Source: Apostichopus japonicus
Taxonomy: Eukaryota; Echinodermata; Holothuroidea; Aspidochirotida; Stichopodidae
NCBI RefSeq assembly: GCF_037975245.1
Contig: NC_092578.1
Span: 20,108,821-20,172,820 of the forward strand
Direction: 5' to 3'
Length of the DNA stretch: 64,000 bases
Part shown: positions 34,381-46,100 of the stretch, piece after piece
Layout of the letters: every line of letters starts with the position of its first letter
Numbering within the stretch: position 1 is the first letter of the stretch
Position numbers and translations under genes: made by a program
The notes under the pieces: model-generated
Databases searched by the model: none
Told to the model about the DNA's origin: nothing
What the model saw: only the letters and a program-made list of their open reading frames with translations

Positions 34381-37300
34381 GTAGGATTTTCTATCACAAT
34401 ACTTTCAAATGCAACAGCTTAAAGATTAATATGAGGGACAAGGATTAGATAGGGCCCCTATCAATCAAGGGAAATGAGTAAGGCTTGAGGTTCCTTATAC
34501 TCTGTGGTTAGGGGCTTTGCCCCTCTCTACCTTCGTTGTTGAGCTCTTGTTCAAATATTGAGTAATGCCTCCGTATCAATACCATGAAGGAGTTCGGTAA
34601 TTGCTAAGATACCTCTCAGCTTAAATAGTGATCAAAAGTTTATTGCCATGGAATATAAATGGTTATTTTTTTTTTTATCATTTGTGACATTGTCACTGAG
34701 TTTTCTCAGAAGATTTTTTCTTTTGATTGTCCTTTATGCTGCTTGCAGATATATTATATGTGCCACAAAGCATTACATGACATCAATAACTGCAATAGAA
34801 TAGATTTTTGAGATAACACACTTACGTGTAGCAAATGGGAAGTTCGTATTAGGGTTGATGCTTGGCTTAACACATTCCTCTACAGCTGGTATACTTTTAG
34901 GATATAATTAAAAGATTTAAAAGATTTAAGTGGTTTGATGTTGTATGGTAACTTGCCATGTACTCTTTCCAACATAAAAGCAAGGTCAAAAAAAGTTACT
35001 GAGATTTAAAATTAAAGTGTGTGGTTCAGCTTAAATGAATGAAACTGGTGTGGAACATGCATGCATGTTGCTATCCCAACATCCAGTTTCAGGTTACTGA
35101 GATTGATAATAAAAACAAACTAGTGGGAGATGAAGTTATAAATAGACTGGTGGACTATAGTTTTGTCAGAGATAAGCAGGTTAACCTTGACGGCAAAAAA
35201 AATTTGTTTGAATTCATAAAAGCATTTAATTTCACACAATTATATATCAAGGTCTTAGATCAAGTGTTGTAGACAAAACCTACTTAATTATTTTTCTTTC
35301 AGATTGTTGAGGAGAAAGGCGAAGATATCAGTAGACAGGAATTTCAGAAACTACTGGAACAAATGAGTTACCCACCAGTATATAGTACATTGAGAGTGAA
35401 CACACACACACATGATATTGATCAAATCAAGGGAGATGTAGAGAACAAATTAGAAGAGGTTAGTTCAATAAGTCTTCTTATTACCAGTAGTCCATTTTGA
35501 TTTCCTTTCATTTTAATTCAATACATCTGTAGCGTGTCTCCTTGCTAATATTGACCCTTGCCTAGTCATAAATAACAGCCATTGGTCACCAACTATAGAC
35601 CTGTGTAGATGCTTACAACCTGCAGCAAATATATGTATTATAACTGCTGCACTCGAAATGTAAAGTACTAACAACCTTCAGGAAACTATATGTATTATAA
35701 CTGCTGCACACAAAATGTAAATACTTAACAACCTTCAGGAAAGTATATGTATTATAACTGCTGCACACGAAATGTAAATACTAACAACCTTCAGGAAAAT
35801 ATATGTATTATAACTGCTGCACACGAAATGTAAATACTAACAACCTTCAGGAAAGTATGCTAAGATGAAACGATAACAGAAATCACAACTTCATATACAA
35901 TATGAAGTTGTGATTTCTGTTATCGTTTCATCTTTGTTTAAGGACATATTATATCTGTCGTATAGGGAATGCTTCCAATTAATTCAAATTTCTCATTACA
36001 GGCTGAATCGGACCACAGATTTGAGGTTAAGAAACATCCTGTACTTATAGATACACTCATAGTAAAAAGCCTGTCCATGGCTGGTGATGATTTCCAACCA
36101 CGTTCAAAGATAGAGGTCATTATTGATCCATACTGTGGATCAGCAGTCTTACATGGTGCAAATATATTCGGTCGAGGAGTGATCGGTCTTTCTAAGGGTA
36201 ACAGTTTATCATACTCCATTTATTTTGTGGTTTCAACTGTTTCTATATTATATCCAATCTACTGAAGGTAAATTCTCCTCAAGTTTTCTTAATTTTCCTA
36301 AGCATGATTGTTCATTCTTTTCCTTGGAACATATTACAGTTGGATATAACAGTTGACATAACTGAAAAAATCATTTATGCATATGTGATAAATACAGCTG
36401 TCTCAATTTCTTGGCCACATTGAAAATCCTCATTCTCATATTTAGCTGATTGACAATACACACTTACATCAATTCTGCCGGCAGTATTAGTTTTTTAGCC
36501 TTGAATTTGAACTGCTATGATAGGTGTGTAGTCAAGGTAAGCATTCATGATGCCGGTATGCAAATATTAGAGACAGAGTTCCTGCTAAGTGTGCGCAGAG
36601 TTTCTCTTACAAGCATAAGCGTACGAGGCCGGGGGGTGCAGGGGGCAGACTGCCCCCCAAACTGAAATTGTCCTGTACGCCTATGCTTACAAGTTAAAGT
36701 ACTGTATGCAGGATACTGAGTTATATCAGCTGTTTAATATTTGGTGTCTTTGTTAATAGTATGCAGGACACTGAGTTATATCAGCTGTTTAATATTTGAT
36801 GTCTTTTCAGGAGCTAGCCAGGGAGACCAGGTCTCAATCTATGTTGACCTAGCAGGTAAATGTAGAAGAGGATTTAAGGAACAGTATCAGAAGGAAAAAG
36901 CATTTATAGCAAATGGAATCCTAGAAACAAGCAGACAAGAGCTATTTGAAGGACATCAAAACACAAGGTATTTATTTTTGTTTTTCTTGCTCGGAATTAA
37001 ATCTAAATAACTCACATTTGATTACCTAATGGTTGCATCAATGTGTCATTAGTGAACATATCAGCAATGGAGAAAAGGGTTGTACATATAATAATTGACA
37101 TTTGTTTAATCTAATCAAAAGATATTTATATATTTCCTATGTAACCATAGATTTGCTCAACTTAAATATATGTGAGTCATAAATCTGAGCTTCAAATTAT
37201 GAAAAAAAAAAGAATACCAATTCGAAAACCAATTTGATTCAAATTTCACTGATTTCTCTGCAATATCCAGTCCATCTTATATCAAGTGTCGTATGATGCA

Positions 37301-40300
37301 CAAAGGTAAATTAAATTGTATGATCTCTGATGGTTACACAATACTCATGTAAATCACAAAATTAGTTAGCTCATTACCATATATGCATGCACTTATAAAC
37401 TTAAATTTGACAACTGAAATTCAAAGATGTAATATAGAAATACCTAGATATATAGCTTCAGTTCTTTGATGTACAACAACTAATTATTGTTCTTTCTCAG
37501 TGGTGTAGCTGTCCGGATTAAAGAAACGTTTATTTCCAATCCCAGCCTGAGTGGTCTTCTCCCAAAGAAGGTTTTTGCACAGAAAATCCCATCTATAACT
37601 TGCTCTCATGTGCTCAATCCTCAACCAGGTGAATGTGTGTTGGATATGTGTGCTGCACCAGGTAAGGTTCTGATGTAACCCTAAGTGTGTTAGTTTCATT
37701 GTGTTGGATATGTGTGCTGCACCAGATTACTAAGGGATCTTAACAAGAAGAATGTGTGCATGCTTCATATATGTGCTGCTGAAAGTAATTTGGGGATACA
37801 GCAGTTCTTAACTTTACAAGTCATCCAGTTACAGCAATCCTCTTCAAATTGGATGTCAACATTGTCATTTGACTCTGTGTCAAATTTATATCTTTGTGAA
37901 ATTATAGGAGGGAAGACTACGCACATAGCGACCCTAATGGGAAATGAAGGACTGGTAGTCGCATTGGAGAAGGCAAAGAACAAAGTCAGGATCATAAAAA
38001 AAAATGCAAGAACTTTAAATTTGAAGATAATCAAAGCTTTCCATAAAAACGCAGTTAATGCAGTTGCTCCTGGAGCTCCTGAACCATCTGCTCAAGGTAA
38101 ACTTTCAGTTATTTTACGATATATTATAACATCATAAAACCTGGGTTACTTTCGTGGTACTTGATTGTTTAAGAAATAATTTGTACTCAACCACAATGTC
38201 CATGATATGTTTCATTGCTAACATCGTATAACCATTCTATTCCATTCCCATCACATTCAATCAAGTTTCTAACTCATTGTTCATAAATGAAGAAGAAGGT
38301 TATATACTATTGTTAGTAATGCTTGACTTAGAAGAACATTCACTGTTAAGACATCACAGCTACCACCTCTGTGAGTCACAATCTAGAGTCATTGAAAGTT
38401 TAGCCAGTCACAATAGGATACGAGTCACTATCTAGGGTCATTAAGAGTTTAGCCAGTCACAATAGGATACGAGTCACTATCTAGAGTCATTGAAAGTTTA
38501 GCCAGTCACAATAGGATACGAGTCACTATCTAGAGTCATTGAAAGTTTAGCCTGCAGTCACAATAGGATACGAGTCACTATCTAGAGTCATTGAAAGTTT
38601 AGCCTGCAGTCACAATAGGATACGAGTCACTATCTAGAGTCATTGAAAGTTTAGCCTGCAGTCACAATAGGATACGAGTCACTATCTAGAGTCATTGGAA
38701 GTTTAGCCTGCAGTCACAATAGGATACGAGTCACTATCTAGAGTCATTGGAAGTTTAGCCAGTCACAATAGGATACGATTCAATCAATCATATCACCAGT
38801 GTGAGTCACTATCTAGAGTCATTGAAAGTTTAGCCAGTCACAATAGGATACGAGTCACTATCTAGAGTCATTGAAAGTTTAGCCTGCAGTCACAATAGGA
38901 TACGAGTCACTATCTAGAGTCATTGGAAGTTTAGCCAGTCACAATAGGATACGATTCAATCAATCATATCACCAGTGTGAGTCACTATCTAGAGTCATTG
39001 GAAGTTTAGCCAGTCACAATAGGATACGATTCAATCAATCAATCAATCATATCTCCGGTGTTAGTCACTATGTAGAGTCACTGAAAGTTTATCCAGTCAC
39101 AATAGGATACGAGTCACTATCTAGAGTCATTGAAAGTTTAGCCAGTCACAATAGGATACGAGTCACTATCTAGAGTCATTGAAAGTTTAGCCAGTCAAAA
39201 TAGGATACGATTCAATCAATCATACTGTATCTCCGGCAAAGCAAAACATATTGAGATGACAGCTTCAACTAACTGTGTCGGAATATTTGACCCTTCAATA
39301 GAAGAATTGTATGCAACTAGACTCATTCTTTAATCTTACATTCTTAAATGGTTTGATAGTACAGGTTTCTTTCATTCTTTGTTGAAGGCAAAAAGAATAT
39401 ACAAAAGGAAAAAGATTTTATGTGGTGTTGTGTGACTGTGTATACACATGTGATAGATACCCTGGGCTTAAACCTACTCAACAGGAATGCAAAAATGCAT
39501 CGTGGTGCTGCGGTGCCCATGATGTAAGGTTCCCTTCTTGCAATATCATGTTTACAAGGCTTTTATGATTTGACCTGTTGTCCCCAAATGTTATGTATCC
39601 TGTATAAAAAAGGTTACAATTATCATCAAACCAAAAACTGCATGGACTTATTTTGCACTTGGTATGTGATGCATATTAGATAGTACCAGTACTTGAGGTC
39701 ACCCAAAGTCAAAATCTGAAAACCATGTTAACACAATAACTCTCAAAGTATCCTTGGCTTGAAAACAAATGATGGTGTCTCATGGAAAACAAGGCCATTT
39801 GAAGTCAACAGAGGTTAATATCTGAAAATTTTGTAAACAGGTCTACAGGAGTGCAAGAATGTTGCTAATAACATGAATTCAGACCACAGTGTTACGTTAA
39901 TATTTCCTATATTTGATGCTGTCCTATATGCAGGAAGGCCACCCTACAAATCTGGCTCATTTGATCGTGTGTTACTGGATGCTCCATGTAGTGGTACTGG
40001 ACAGAGGGCACAGATCAGGTGTGTCAACCAAGTAGGCTTTGTTAAATCATTTCCTTCATACCAAAGGTCTCTTTTCCATAAGGTGAGTTCCGGGTTCTTT
40101 ATTCTTTAAATTATCTTTGTATGATTTTCTCCGTTTTCTCCATTTTTAAGGTTAGCACTTAGGTGTAGTACATTTTCTGAAAGCATTTGATAGTCAGTTT
40201 GTATTGACAAGATAGTGCCGTTAATTGGTCCTCATTTTACTTAGAAACTGAATAAAATTTCAATATTTTGCATGTTAACATGACATTCCTAACTAAAATT

Positions 40301-43027
40301 AGTGCCTTGTGCTACCTTAATTTTTTAGTACTTTATCTTCTTTAAAGGCATTGAAGACTCGCCTCAAACCGCGTGCTGTGCTCTGAAAAAGTTAACGTTC
40401 TGTTGCTTGCAAGTGACGTTTTGTCCGTGTCGCTACAAAATGCAGACAGTATTGAAACGTGATATCTTAATTGTTATCTTTAGCTGGACCTGAGATGTCC
40501 ATCGCTGTATTGTTTTTATATGGTGCTGTGGGTATTGACCACAGCTGTATGTACTGACTGTACACTAGTGTCTAATTACTGGCGGTAGCAAGCTGTGTGT
40601 GTATTTTCTGGGATCAATGGTGGTGTTTAACACTTCTGTTACACCTCATTCAAACTAGGTCAAATTACCGGCATTTAATAGACATTTCTTTTTGCGCGAG
40701 TCTTCACACCCTTTAGAAACATGCACATTATTCAGGGCAATATAATGCTACATTTGCCAATGCATCATCTTAAAGACAATATGCTGACAGCAAGAATTAA
40801 ACTATCACACAAAGTAAGACTTGTGTAACCTCTGGGGGTCGTTTTTATTACTCCAAATATGTGGCTTGACATTGTTCTTTAAAGGAAAGATCTACTGGTA
40901 TGATGTGGTCAACTCAATATTCCCGAGCCTTTTGGGCTACTTGTCATAGGCAAGCAAGTATTTGGTCAGTTTGGGTGTGTATATATGTATATGTATGTGT
41001 ATATGTGTGATGCCATAGCTTGTAGTAATCAGGCTTTCATGAAGGAGAATGCTGACATTACCTGTAATGATAATACTGTCCCTATTGTTTCTGGCAGAAT
41101 GCAAAGGTCAACAGAGATCAAATTATGCAAATATTGTAAACATGAAACAACTATAAAGGAATAGTGATGAGTGGTATATGTATTGGATACAGCTTGCCTA
41201 CAGGGTGCATATAACTTCATTCTAAGACATAGTACCCAATCATGTTGAGACTTTACCAAAATGAATCCTTAAAGGCTTTGAAGACTCGCCCCAAACCGCT
41301 CGCCGCCCTCCAGGAAAGTTAAATTTCTGTTGCTTGCAAGTGAAGTTTTTCTCTTGTCGCTACAAAATGCAGACAGTAATGAAATGTGATACCTTGTTAT
41401 CTTTAGCTGGACCTGAGATGTCCATCGCTGCTATGTACACTGTGTTGTGGGTATTGACAGTAGCTGCATGTATCGACTGTACACTACTGTCTATTACCCC
41501 CGGTAGCAAGCTGTGTGTGTATTTTCTGGGATCGATGGTGGTGTCTAACACTTCTGTTACACCTCATTAGAAATTAGGTCAGATTACCGGCATCAGATGT
41601 TTCTTTGTGCAAGAGTCTTCCCCTCCCTTTAATATGCTGTTATGGCATTATAATCATGTGCTGTGGTGCAAAATGAAGAATATTAAATTTCACAGAAGGA
41701 AATCTGGTTAAAACTGAAAAACTATTACCTTGAGATGTGAGACATGAAAGTGCTTTGATCACAATAACTGAGATATTGACTATAGTTTAACCAATAAGTC
41801 AAGTGATTGCTGGGAGGACAGTCACTCTGGTTCTGTCACTTTTCTGCATGAAACACTTTATTGGTGTGTCTGAGAAACTAATTGAGGGCTAGAACCTTTG
41901 GTAACAAGTAGTTACCAAACTGGCACAAATTGCCAGCCGTACAGCTGGTGACATCCATTAATATAATATTGTTGTTTTCAAATACCACAGGCAGTGGAGG
42001 CTGTTAAACCTGGTGGTACAATAGTCTACAGCACATGTTCTCTAACAACATCAGAGAATGAAGCCATAGTTGTTTGGGCTCTAAAGACGTTTCCGGAAAT
42101 TAAGCTGGAGGAACAGGTAAAAAGCTTCTGTAATATTTCAGACTTGTTCACTATCAGGGATGGCTTAAGTTGTTCATTTAGGAAAGTGGAAGTCTGGCAC
42201 TTGAAGTACCCTAATACTGCTGACTGCATACACAATTTTACCAGTTGTATGAAAATATCACAGCCAGCTGAAAGTAAATTTAGTCAATCATCTTCCTGCT
42301 GACTGGCTGAGAAGTGTCAAAGATAAAAGCACAATATTACTCCACTGCCCTGTACACCTGTTAAAGTATGTTTAAATGGAAGGAAAGTTAATATCCTAGG
42401 TTGAATCTCCCAAGACCCTGACTAGAGATTGTTATGACTCACACGTCTTATAGCATATATGCTTTCAGTTAGGCAACAGCCTTGCATTGAGATTCACCTT
42501 TACTTCATCCTAATTATTTACAGTCAAAACCAAATGACTTACCATACACAAAGAAAGTTCTGAACATAAAAGATTGAAAAAAGGTAAAGCTGGTGAATAT
42601 AATTCAGATTTGAGTTGTTGAAAATTATATCTTACAGACTCCTCGTCTGGGTAAACCTGGAATTCGGTGCCATGGACTCACAGATGATCAAGCAAACAAA
42701 CTTCAGCGATTTTGGCCGTCTTCTAGTCTCGCCAGTAATATTGAAGCAAATTGTGACAATGATACAATCGGCTTCTTCATTGCAAAGTTTGTCAAGGACA
42801 TGCCCCCTTCCTTGGCTACACCTCCTTCCTTGGCTACACCTCCTTCCTTGGCTACACCTCCTTCCTTGGCTACACCTCCCTCCTTGGCTACACCCCCTTC
42901 CCTGGCTACACCCCCTTCCTTGGCTACACCTCCTTCCCTGGCTACACCTCCTTCCTTGGCTACACCCCCTTCCTTGGCTGTTACTGATTCCAGAGGGACT
43001 ACTGAAGACTGCTCAAACACCTCATGA
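34288..43027 (+). CDS. NSUN6: NSUN6 tRNA (cytosine-5) methyltransferase, 9 coding exons
   Basis: Family knowledge: NSUN6 uses S-adenosylmethionine to make 5-methylcytosine at C72 in the acceptor stem of certain tRNAs, and in some mRNAs. It combines a PUA RNA-binding domain with a Rossmann-fold NOL1/NOP2/sun domain. Seen: nine exons join in phase to about 538 codons. The PUA-like region is at about residues 95-205, motif I LDMCAAPGGKTTHIA at 248-262, motif IV LLDAPCSG with Cys336, and motif VI YSTCSL with Cys383. The 47-residue spacing between the two cysteines equals that of the human enzyme as I recall it (326 and 373). The family C-terminus DTIGFFIAKFVK is present, then an extra tail of nine PPSLAT repeats and a partial copy lengthens the protein beyond the usual roughly 470 residues. 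All visible catalytic residues are intact, so it should be active. Divergent from TEX10. Confidence 0.93.
35303..35458 (+). CDS. NSUN6: NSUN6 exon 2
   Basis: 52 codons, including EFQKLLEQMSYPPVYSTLRV then NTHTHDID, which matches the family's LSHPPSFTTVRVNTH motif. Acceptor TTTCTTTCAG, donor GTTAGT, phase 0. Confidence 0.93.
35620..35858. repeat. 56-57-bp tandem repeat, about 4 copies
   Basis: ATATGTATTATAACTGCTGC recurs near 35631, 35688, 35745 and 35801. NSUN6 intron 2, directly before the hairpin. Confidence 0.9.
35862..35934. repeat. perfect 35-bp-stem, 3-base-loop hairpin
   Basis: The arm starting AAGATGAAACGATAACAGAA is followed, after loop ACA, by its exact reverse complement ending TTATCGTTTCATCTT. 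NSUN6 intron 2, about 70 bases before exon 3. Confidence 0.95.
36002..36197 (+). CDS. NSUN6: NSUN6 exon 3 (PUA start)
   Basis: Encodes VIIDPYCGSAVLHGANIFGR, the start of the PUA domain (the family's AQCGNAVLRGAHVY). Donor AAGG|GTAACA, phase 1. Confidence 0.93.
36607..36692. mobile_element. tiny TIR element (MITE-like)
   Basis: About 86 bp with imperfect inverted ends (AGCATAAGCGTACGAG against AGCATAGGCGTACAG) around a palindromic G/C core (GGGGGCAGACTGCCCCCC). NSUN6 intron 3. Confidence 0.5.
36811..36967 (+). CDS. NSUN6: NSUN6 exon 4 (PUA)
   Basis: Starts GASQGDQVSIYVDLAGKCRR after acceptor GTCTTTTCAG. Contains FIANGILETSRQELFEGH, typical of the PUA end. Donor AAG|GTATTT, phase 2. Confidence 0.93.
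37501..37661 (+). CDS. NSUN6: NSUN6 exon 5 (SAM motif I start)
   Basis: Ends in SHVLNPQPGECVLDMCAAPG, the conserved entry to the methyltransferase motif I. Acceptor TTCTTTCTCAG, donor GTAAGG, phase 1. Confidence 0.94.
37908..38096 (+). CDS. NSUN6: NSUN6 exon 6
   Basis: Continues motif I as GGKTTHIATLMGNEGLVVAL then EKAKNKVRII, and ends PSAQG at donor GTAAAC. The acidic residue after VVAL corresponds to the usual SAM-ribose-binding position. Confidence 0.92.
38372..39215. repeat. 49-55-bp minisatellite, about 16 copies
   Basis: Unit starts GAGTCACTATCTAGAGTCAT and includes GTCACAATAGGATAC. Some copies carry an insert with ATTCAATCAATCATATC. NSUN6 intron 6. Confidence 0.94.
39934..40082 (+). 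CDS. NSUN6: NSUN6 exon 7 (motif IV, DAPCSG)
   Basis: GSFDRVLLDAPCSGTGQRAQ carries motif IV with Cys336; it ends SYQRSLFHK at donor GTGAGT. An in-frame GT inside (CAG|GTGTGT near 40019) could be a decoy donor, but the longer exon keeps the conserved SYQ..Q/R..LF helix. Confidence 0.92.
40342..40715. mobile_element. TTAA-bounded MITE-like element, copy 1
   Basis: Starts TTAAAGGCATTGAAGACTCG and ends GCGAGTCTTCACACCCTTTA, inverted in relation to the start. Shares most of its length with the copy at 41269-41632. NSUN6 intron 7. Confidence 0.65.
41269..41632. mobile_element. TTAA-bounded MITE-like element, copy 2
   Basis: Starts TTAAAGGCTTTGAAGACTCG and ends GAGTCTTCCCCTCCCTTTAA. Shared core includes CTGGACCTGAGATGTCCATC and GCAAGCTGTGTGTGTATTTT. 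Same orientation as copy 1 and 927 bp away. The small ORFs inside are not shared by copy 1, so it looks non-coding. Confidence 0.68.
41991..42116 (+). CDS. NSUN6: NSUN6 exon 8 (motif VI, catalytic Cys)
   Basis: Encodes KPGGTIVYSTCSLTTSENEA, with the nucleophile cysteine of motif VI (Cys383). Acceptor AATACCACAG, donor GTAAAA, phase 0 at both ends. Confidence 0.94.
42638..43027 (+). CDS. NSUN6: NSUN6 exon 9 (C-terminus with repeat tail)
   Basis: Starts TPRLGKPGIRCHGLTDDQAN, contains LQRFWP and DTIGFFIAKFVKD, then an 18-bp coding minisatellite, then VTDSRGTTEDCSNTS and TGA. The family normally ends shortly after FFIAKFVK. Confidence 0.93.
   Translation, partial: TPRLGKPGIRCHGLTDDQANKLQRFWPSSSLASNIEANCDNDTIGFFIAKFVKDMPPSLATPPSLATPPSLATPPSLATPPSLATPPSLATPPSLATPPSLATPPSLATPPSLAVTDSRGTTEDCSNTS
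42803..42982 (+). repeat. 18-bp coding minisatellite (PPSLAT)
   Basis: Ten units of the CCTTCCTTGGCTACACCT type, in frame within NSUN6 exon 9. Silent T/C variation occurs among units (CCC/CCT, TTG/CTG). Confidence 0.96.
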
Positions 43028-43164
43028 TTGATGACTTTCAGTGCATCAGTACTTTTGTATATGTTTATTAAATTTTCATTCTTGTGCTTTCATCTGTTGG
43101 ATAATATACCTGTTCCCATGGACATCTTCACGAAGGTGGTGGTGGGGGGGGGGGGGGGAGGATA

Positions 43165-43170
43165 AATAAA
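43165..43170 (+). terminator. candidate NSUN6 poly(A) signal
   Basis: AATAAA about 138 bases after the NSUN6 stop codon, just behind a poly-G run. Confidence 0.55.
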
Positions 43171-46100
43171 GTGACACCATCATCCAGGATATATAGTATT
43201 GCAAATGTTATCTATTCAAATTTTGTATTTCAACATTTTCCACACATTCCCTATGTAGCAAGTTTGGAATGTCAGACGCATAGAAATGTACAGGGAAAAA
43301 GTTCTATGACATGGAAATACAAGAGCAATACTGTCTGTACTCTTTAGCCTGTCTGATGGGGTTGGGAAGGGTTGGGAAGGGTGATGCATGTCTATCACAT
43401 ACATAACAAAGAGTAGAGGTAGTACAATGATATTCTGCTCCATGCAACCCTAATCATTAAATAAGTAGAATACTCTTTATTTCATTTCATGGATTACCTT
43501 AAACAACACAAATAGATATTAATACTGACATTTTTTTTGGACTAAATATATAAAACATTTAGTTTTTTTCTTTATCATAAATTGTTTCTGTACACAGATC
43601 TATTCAGCCAATAATAACAAGGCACTCTTACTTATTCTCAATTTAAAATGTTGGGATGTATTGATAAATGCAGAAATATTATTAAAAGTGACTCACAATG
43701 TAATTTGGAGAAAGAGTTTAATGTAGAGAAGTGAAACCTTATCATGTTTATGTTTATAAGTAGAACCAGAAATGCATGTATTACTACAGTTCGTATGGAG
43801 TACAAGGTTTTAAACCTTCGCTCATGTCAAATTTCAAATTCTAAAAGAGTATCCTGACCCTCGAATTGGAAAGCAAATGTCAGCCTACATACTGTACTGC
43901 AATAATAATGTCCTACTATATATCAATAAAACATGGTCCATCACTATATATTGTCTCTATACTAGTCTTTGGTTAACTATTCAAAAACATCATAAAGTTT
44001 GCACAATGGGACTACAATAAACTTGGAATTGATAGCCATACAAAGGGTGTCATACCCAATGATGAGTTATGCTAAATAAATAATAGATATGAATCAATTC
44101 TTCTATGTAATAGGAGATGACAACAACAAACTCAGTCAACATAAACTATAGACAAACCTGATGCACTTCAAAAGATTCTTTAAGCAATTGTACAAGGATA
44201 TCAACAAAGTTTGAAAATGTCTTTGAAATATCTTGGAAAGAGATCCTGGAAGGAGACTGAAATATTTTAAAATGAATAAGATTTTAAATAGGTGCAAACG
44301 TAAAGACAGTTCTCCATTTGGTGGGTTAAAAAGAAAATATGTCATTGTTATGTTTTATAGTTCAGAAATGAAGAAACAACAGTTGGAACAATTAAATCTT
44401 AGTATGCACTTTTACTAAAGCCTGATATTTTTGGTTCTTATGTTTTTTATTTTATTGATATTATTTTTTAAATGCAATGCTACAAGAACTTAGTTTAGGT
44501 AATTTATGCATCTGTTATGCCAATTATATATAGTAGCACTAGCACACACACACACTTCATTTTTTTGGTGCATAGATGGTTAAGAAAAACAAACACATAT
44601 CAGTTACTGATCAGCATTCTAAACTGCAATAAGTTGTCAACTAGTTTTTTTTATTATATGTACAGCCACAAGTTTTCCAACATTTTTCTTTCTTTTAAGA
44701 ATAGTTTATCTTCTTTACTAGAAGTCTGAGATAAAACTTTGACAACTCTATATACAGGCATGAAAATATGACTGATCTTTACAGTTACAAGGTCACTTAC
44801 CACAGTTTCATTGCAAGGCTTTGAACACAATGATAAAGGAAACAAAAAGATATGGAAGCACCAATCACTACTATCCAACGATACATGTAACACCTCTGAT
44901 ACATGTGCATAACCTTCAATAGTCCCAAACATATACACACACCTTTCCTTCTCCATGTTGACCATTTCTCAACCAAAGAAATTTGCCTAAACATGTGACA
45001 AATAACTAAGTGGTGCAATCAGCAAAAAAAAACATAAGGATGAAACAAATTTAGAGTCCATAGTCAACCCCTTCTGAGAAATGATGAATATGTTTGCGAT
45101 AACATTAGACAAGGCATGTTAGAGACACCAATGTTCTCCCTCAACTTCTATAGTGCCCTGGAAGTCTGTTACCATTTCCCTCACTGCTACTGTATGTTCA
45201 CTGAGCTGCTGGAATATCAGGCCATGACCTAGTAATGTGTTCAATATCAATTACTAGCTGTGGGGTTTCTCTTGGTAATCAAGTTTGTCATCAGTGGCTA
45301 CACCCCCCCCCCCCCCCTCCAAGCACTCAAAGAAACTGCTTAAAATAATTTAATAAGTTAAATACTACTCTTGACATCCATGGCCATGCACTTATTAACA
45401 TATCTCCAAAGCAATATAAACATACTGCTGGTACCCACTTCATATATAACTTGAATGTTGGGCCTTAAGATAGCTAGTAAATCAGAATAAAATACAGTTG
45501 TTGGACATTCCCCGTTCTTCGTCTGTACCCATGCTTATAATCTTGCCCAAGAGAATGAAAGTTTTCTGAAGCTGACAAGGACTCTGATTTTACACTAAAA
45601 ATTCTCTATCAAGTGACCAAGACGTTTGCATAAAACAAGGATCTCTCATTGAAGTCAGTTCATTGTTTACAAGAAAACATAGCAAATACATTTTAAATTT
45701 TTCAAACAATTTTAGAGGTTGGGTCAAAGTTATCTCTTGTTCTGTCACTGATATTTTAACCTCATCTCGTGCCTGATAAATTTAATTCCACATGTGTCTT
45801 TCAGCACCCCTTCTCTCTTTCTCTTTCTAAATAAATTGTTCACTAAGCATAACATATTTGATGTGTCTTTACACCAGCACCCCTACTCTCTCTCTCCAAA
45901 TAAGCAATGTTCACTAGCATAAGCATTGCCATCCACACATATGCATTTGTGCTTGATTTAAGGGCTGGCATATCAACATTTTGACAGATTTAACCTCTGA
46001 AGAAGAAATCTCCTATCAGTATATACTGAAATCACTGACGATATCAACTGGCCTAAATCAGACTAAGTTTAATTCATTACTGAAGTTACTCAGAACTGTT

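Noticed and set aside
35039-35272. 77-codon ORF in NSUN6 intron 1
   Set aside because: Exons 1 and 2 join in phase without it and it matches nothing in the NSUN6 family.
42615-43031. Alternative frames through the PPSLAT repeat (LPWLHL on plus, KEGGVA on minus)
   Set aside because: They are shadows of the real NSUN6 frame; the 18-bp unit keeps other frames open.
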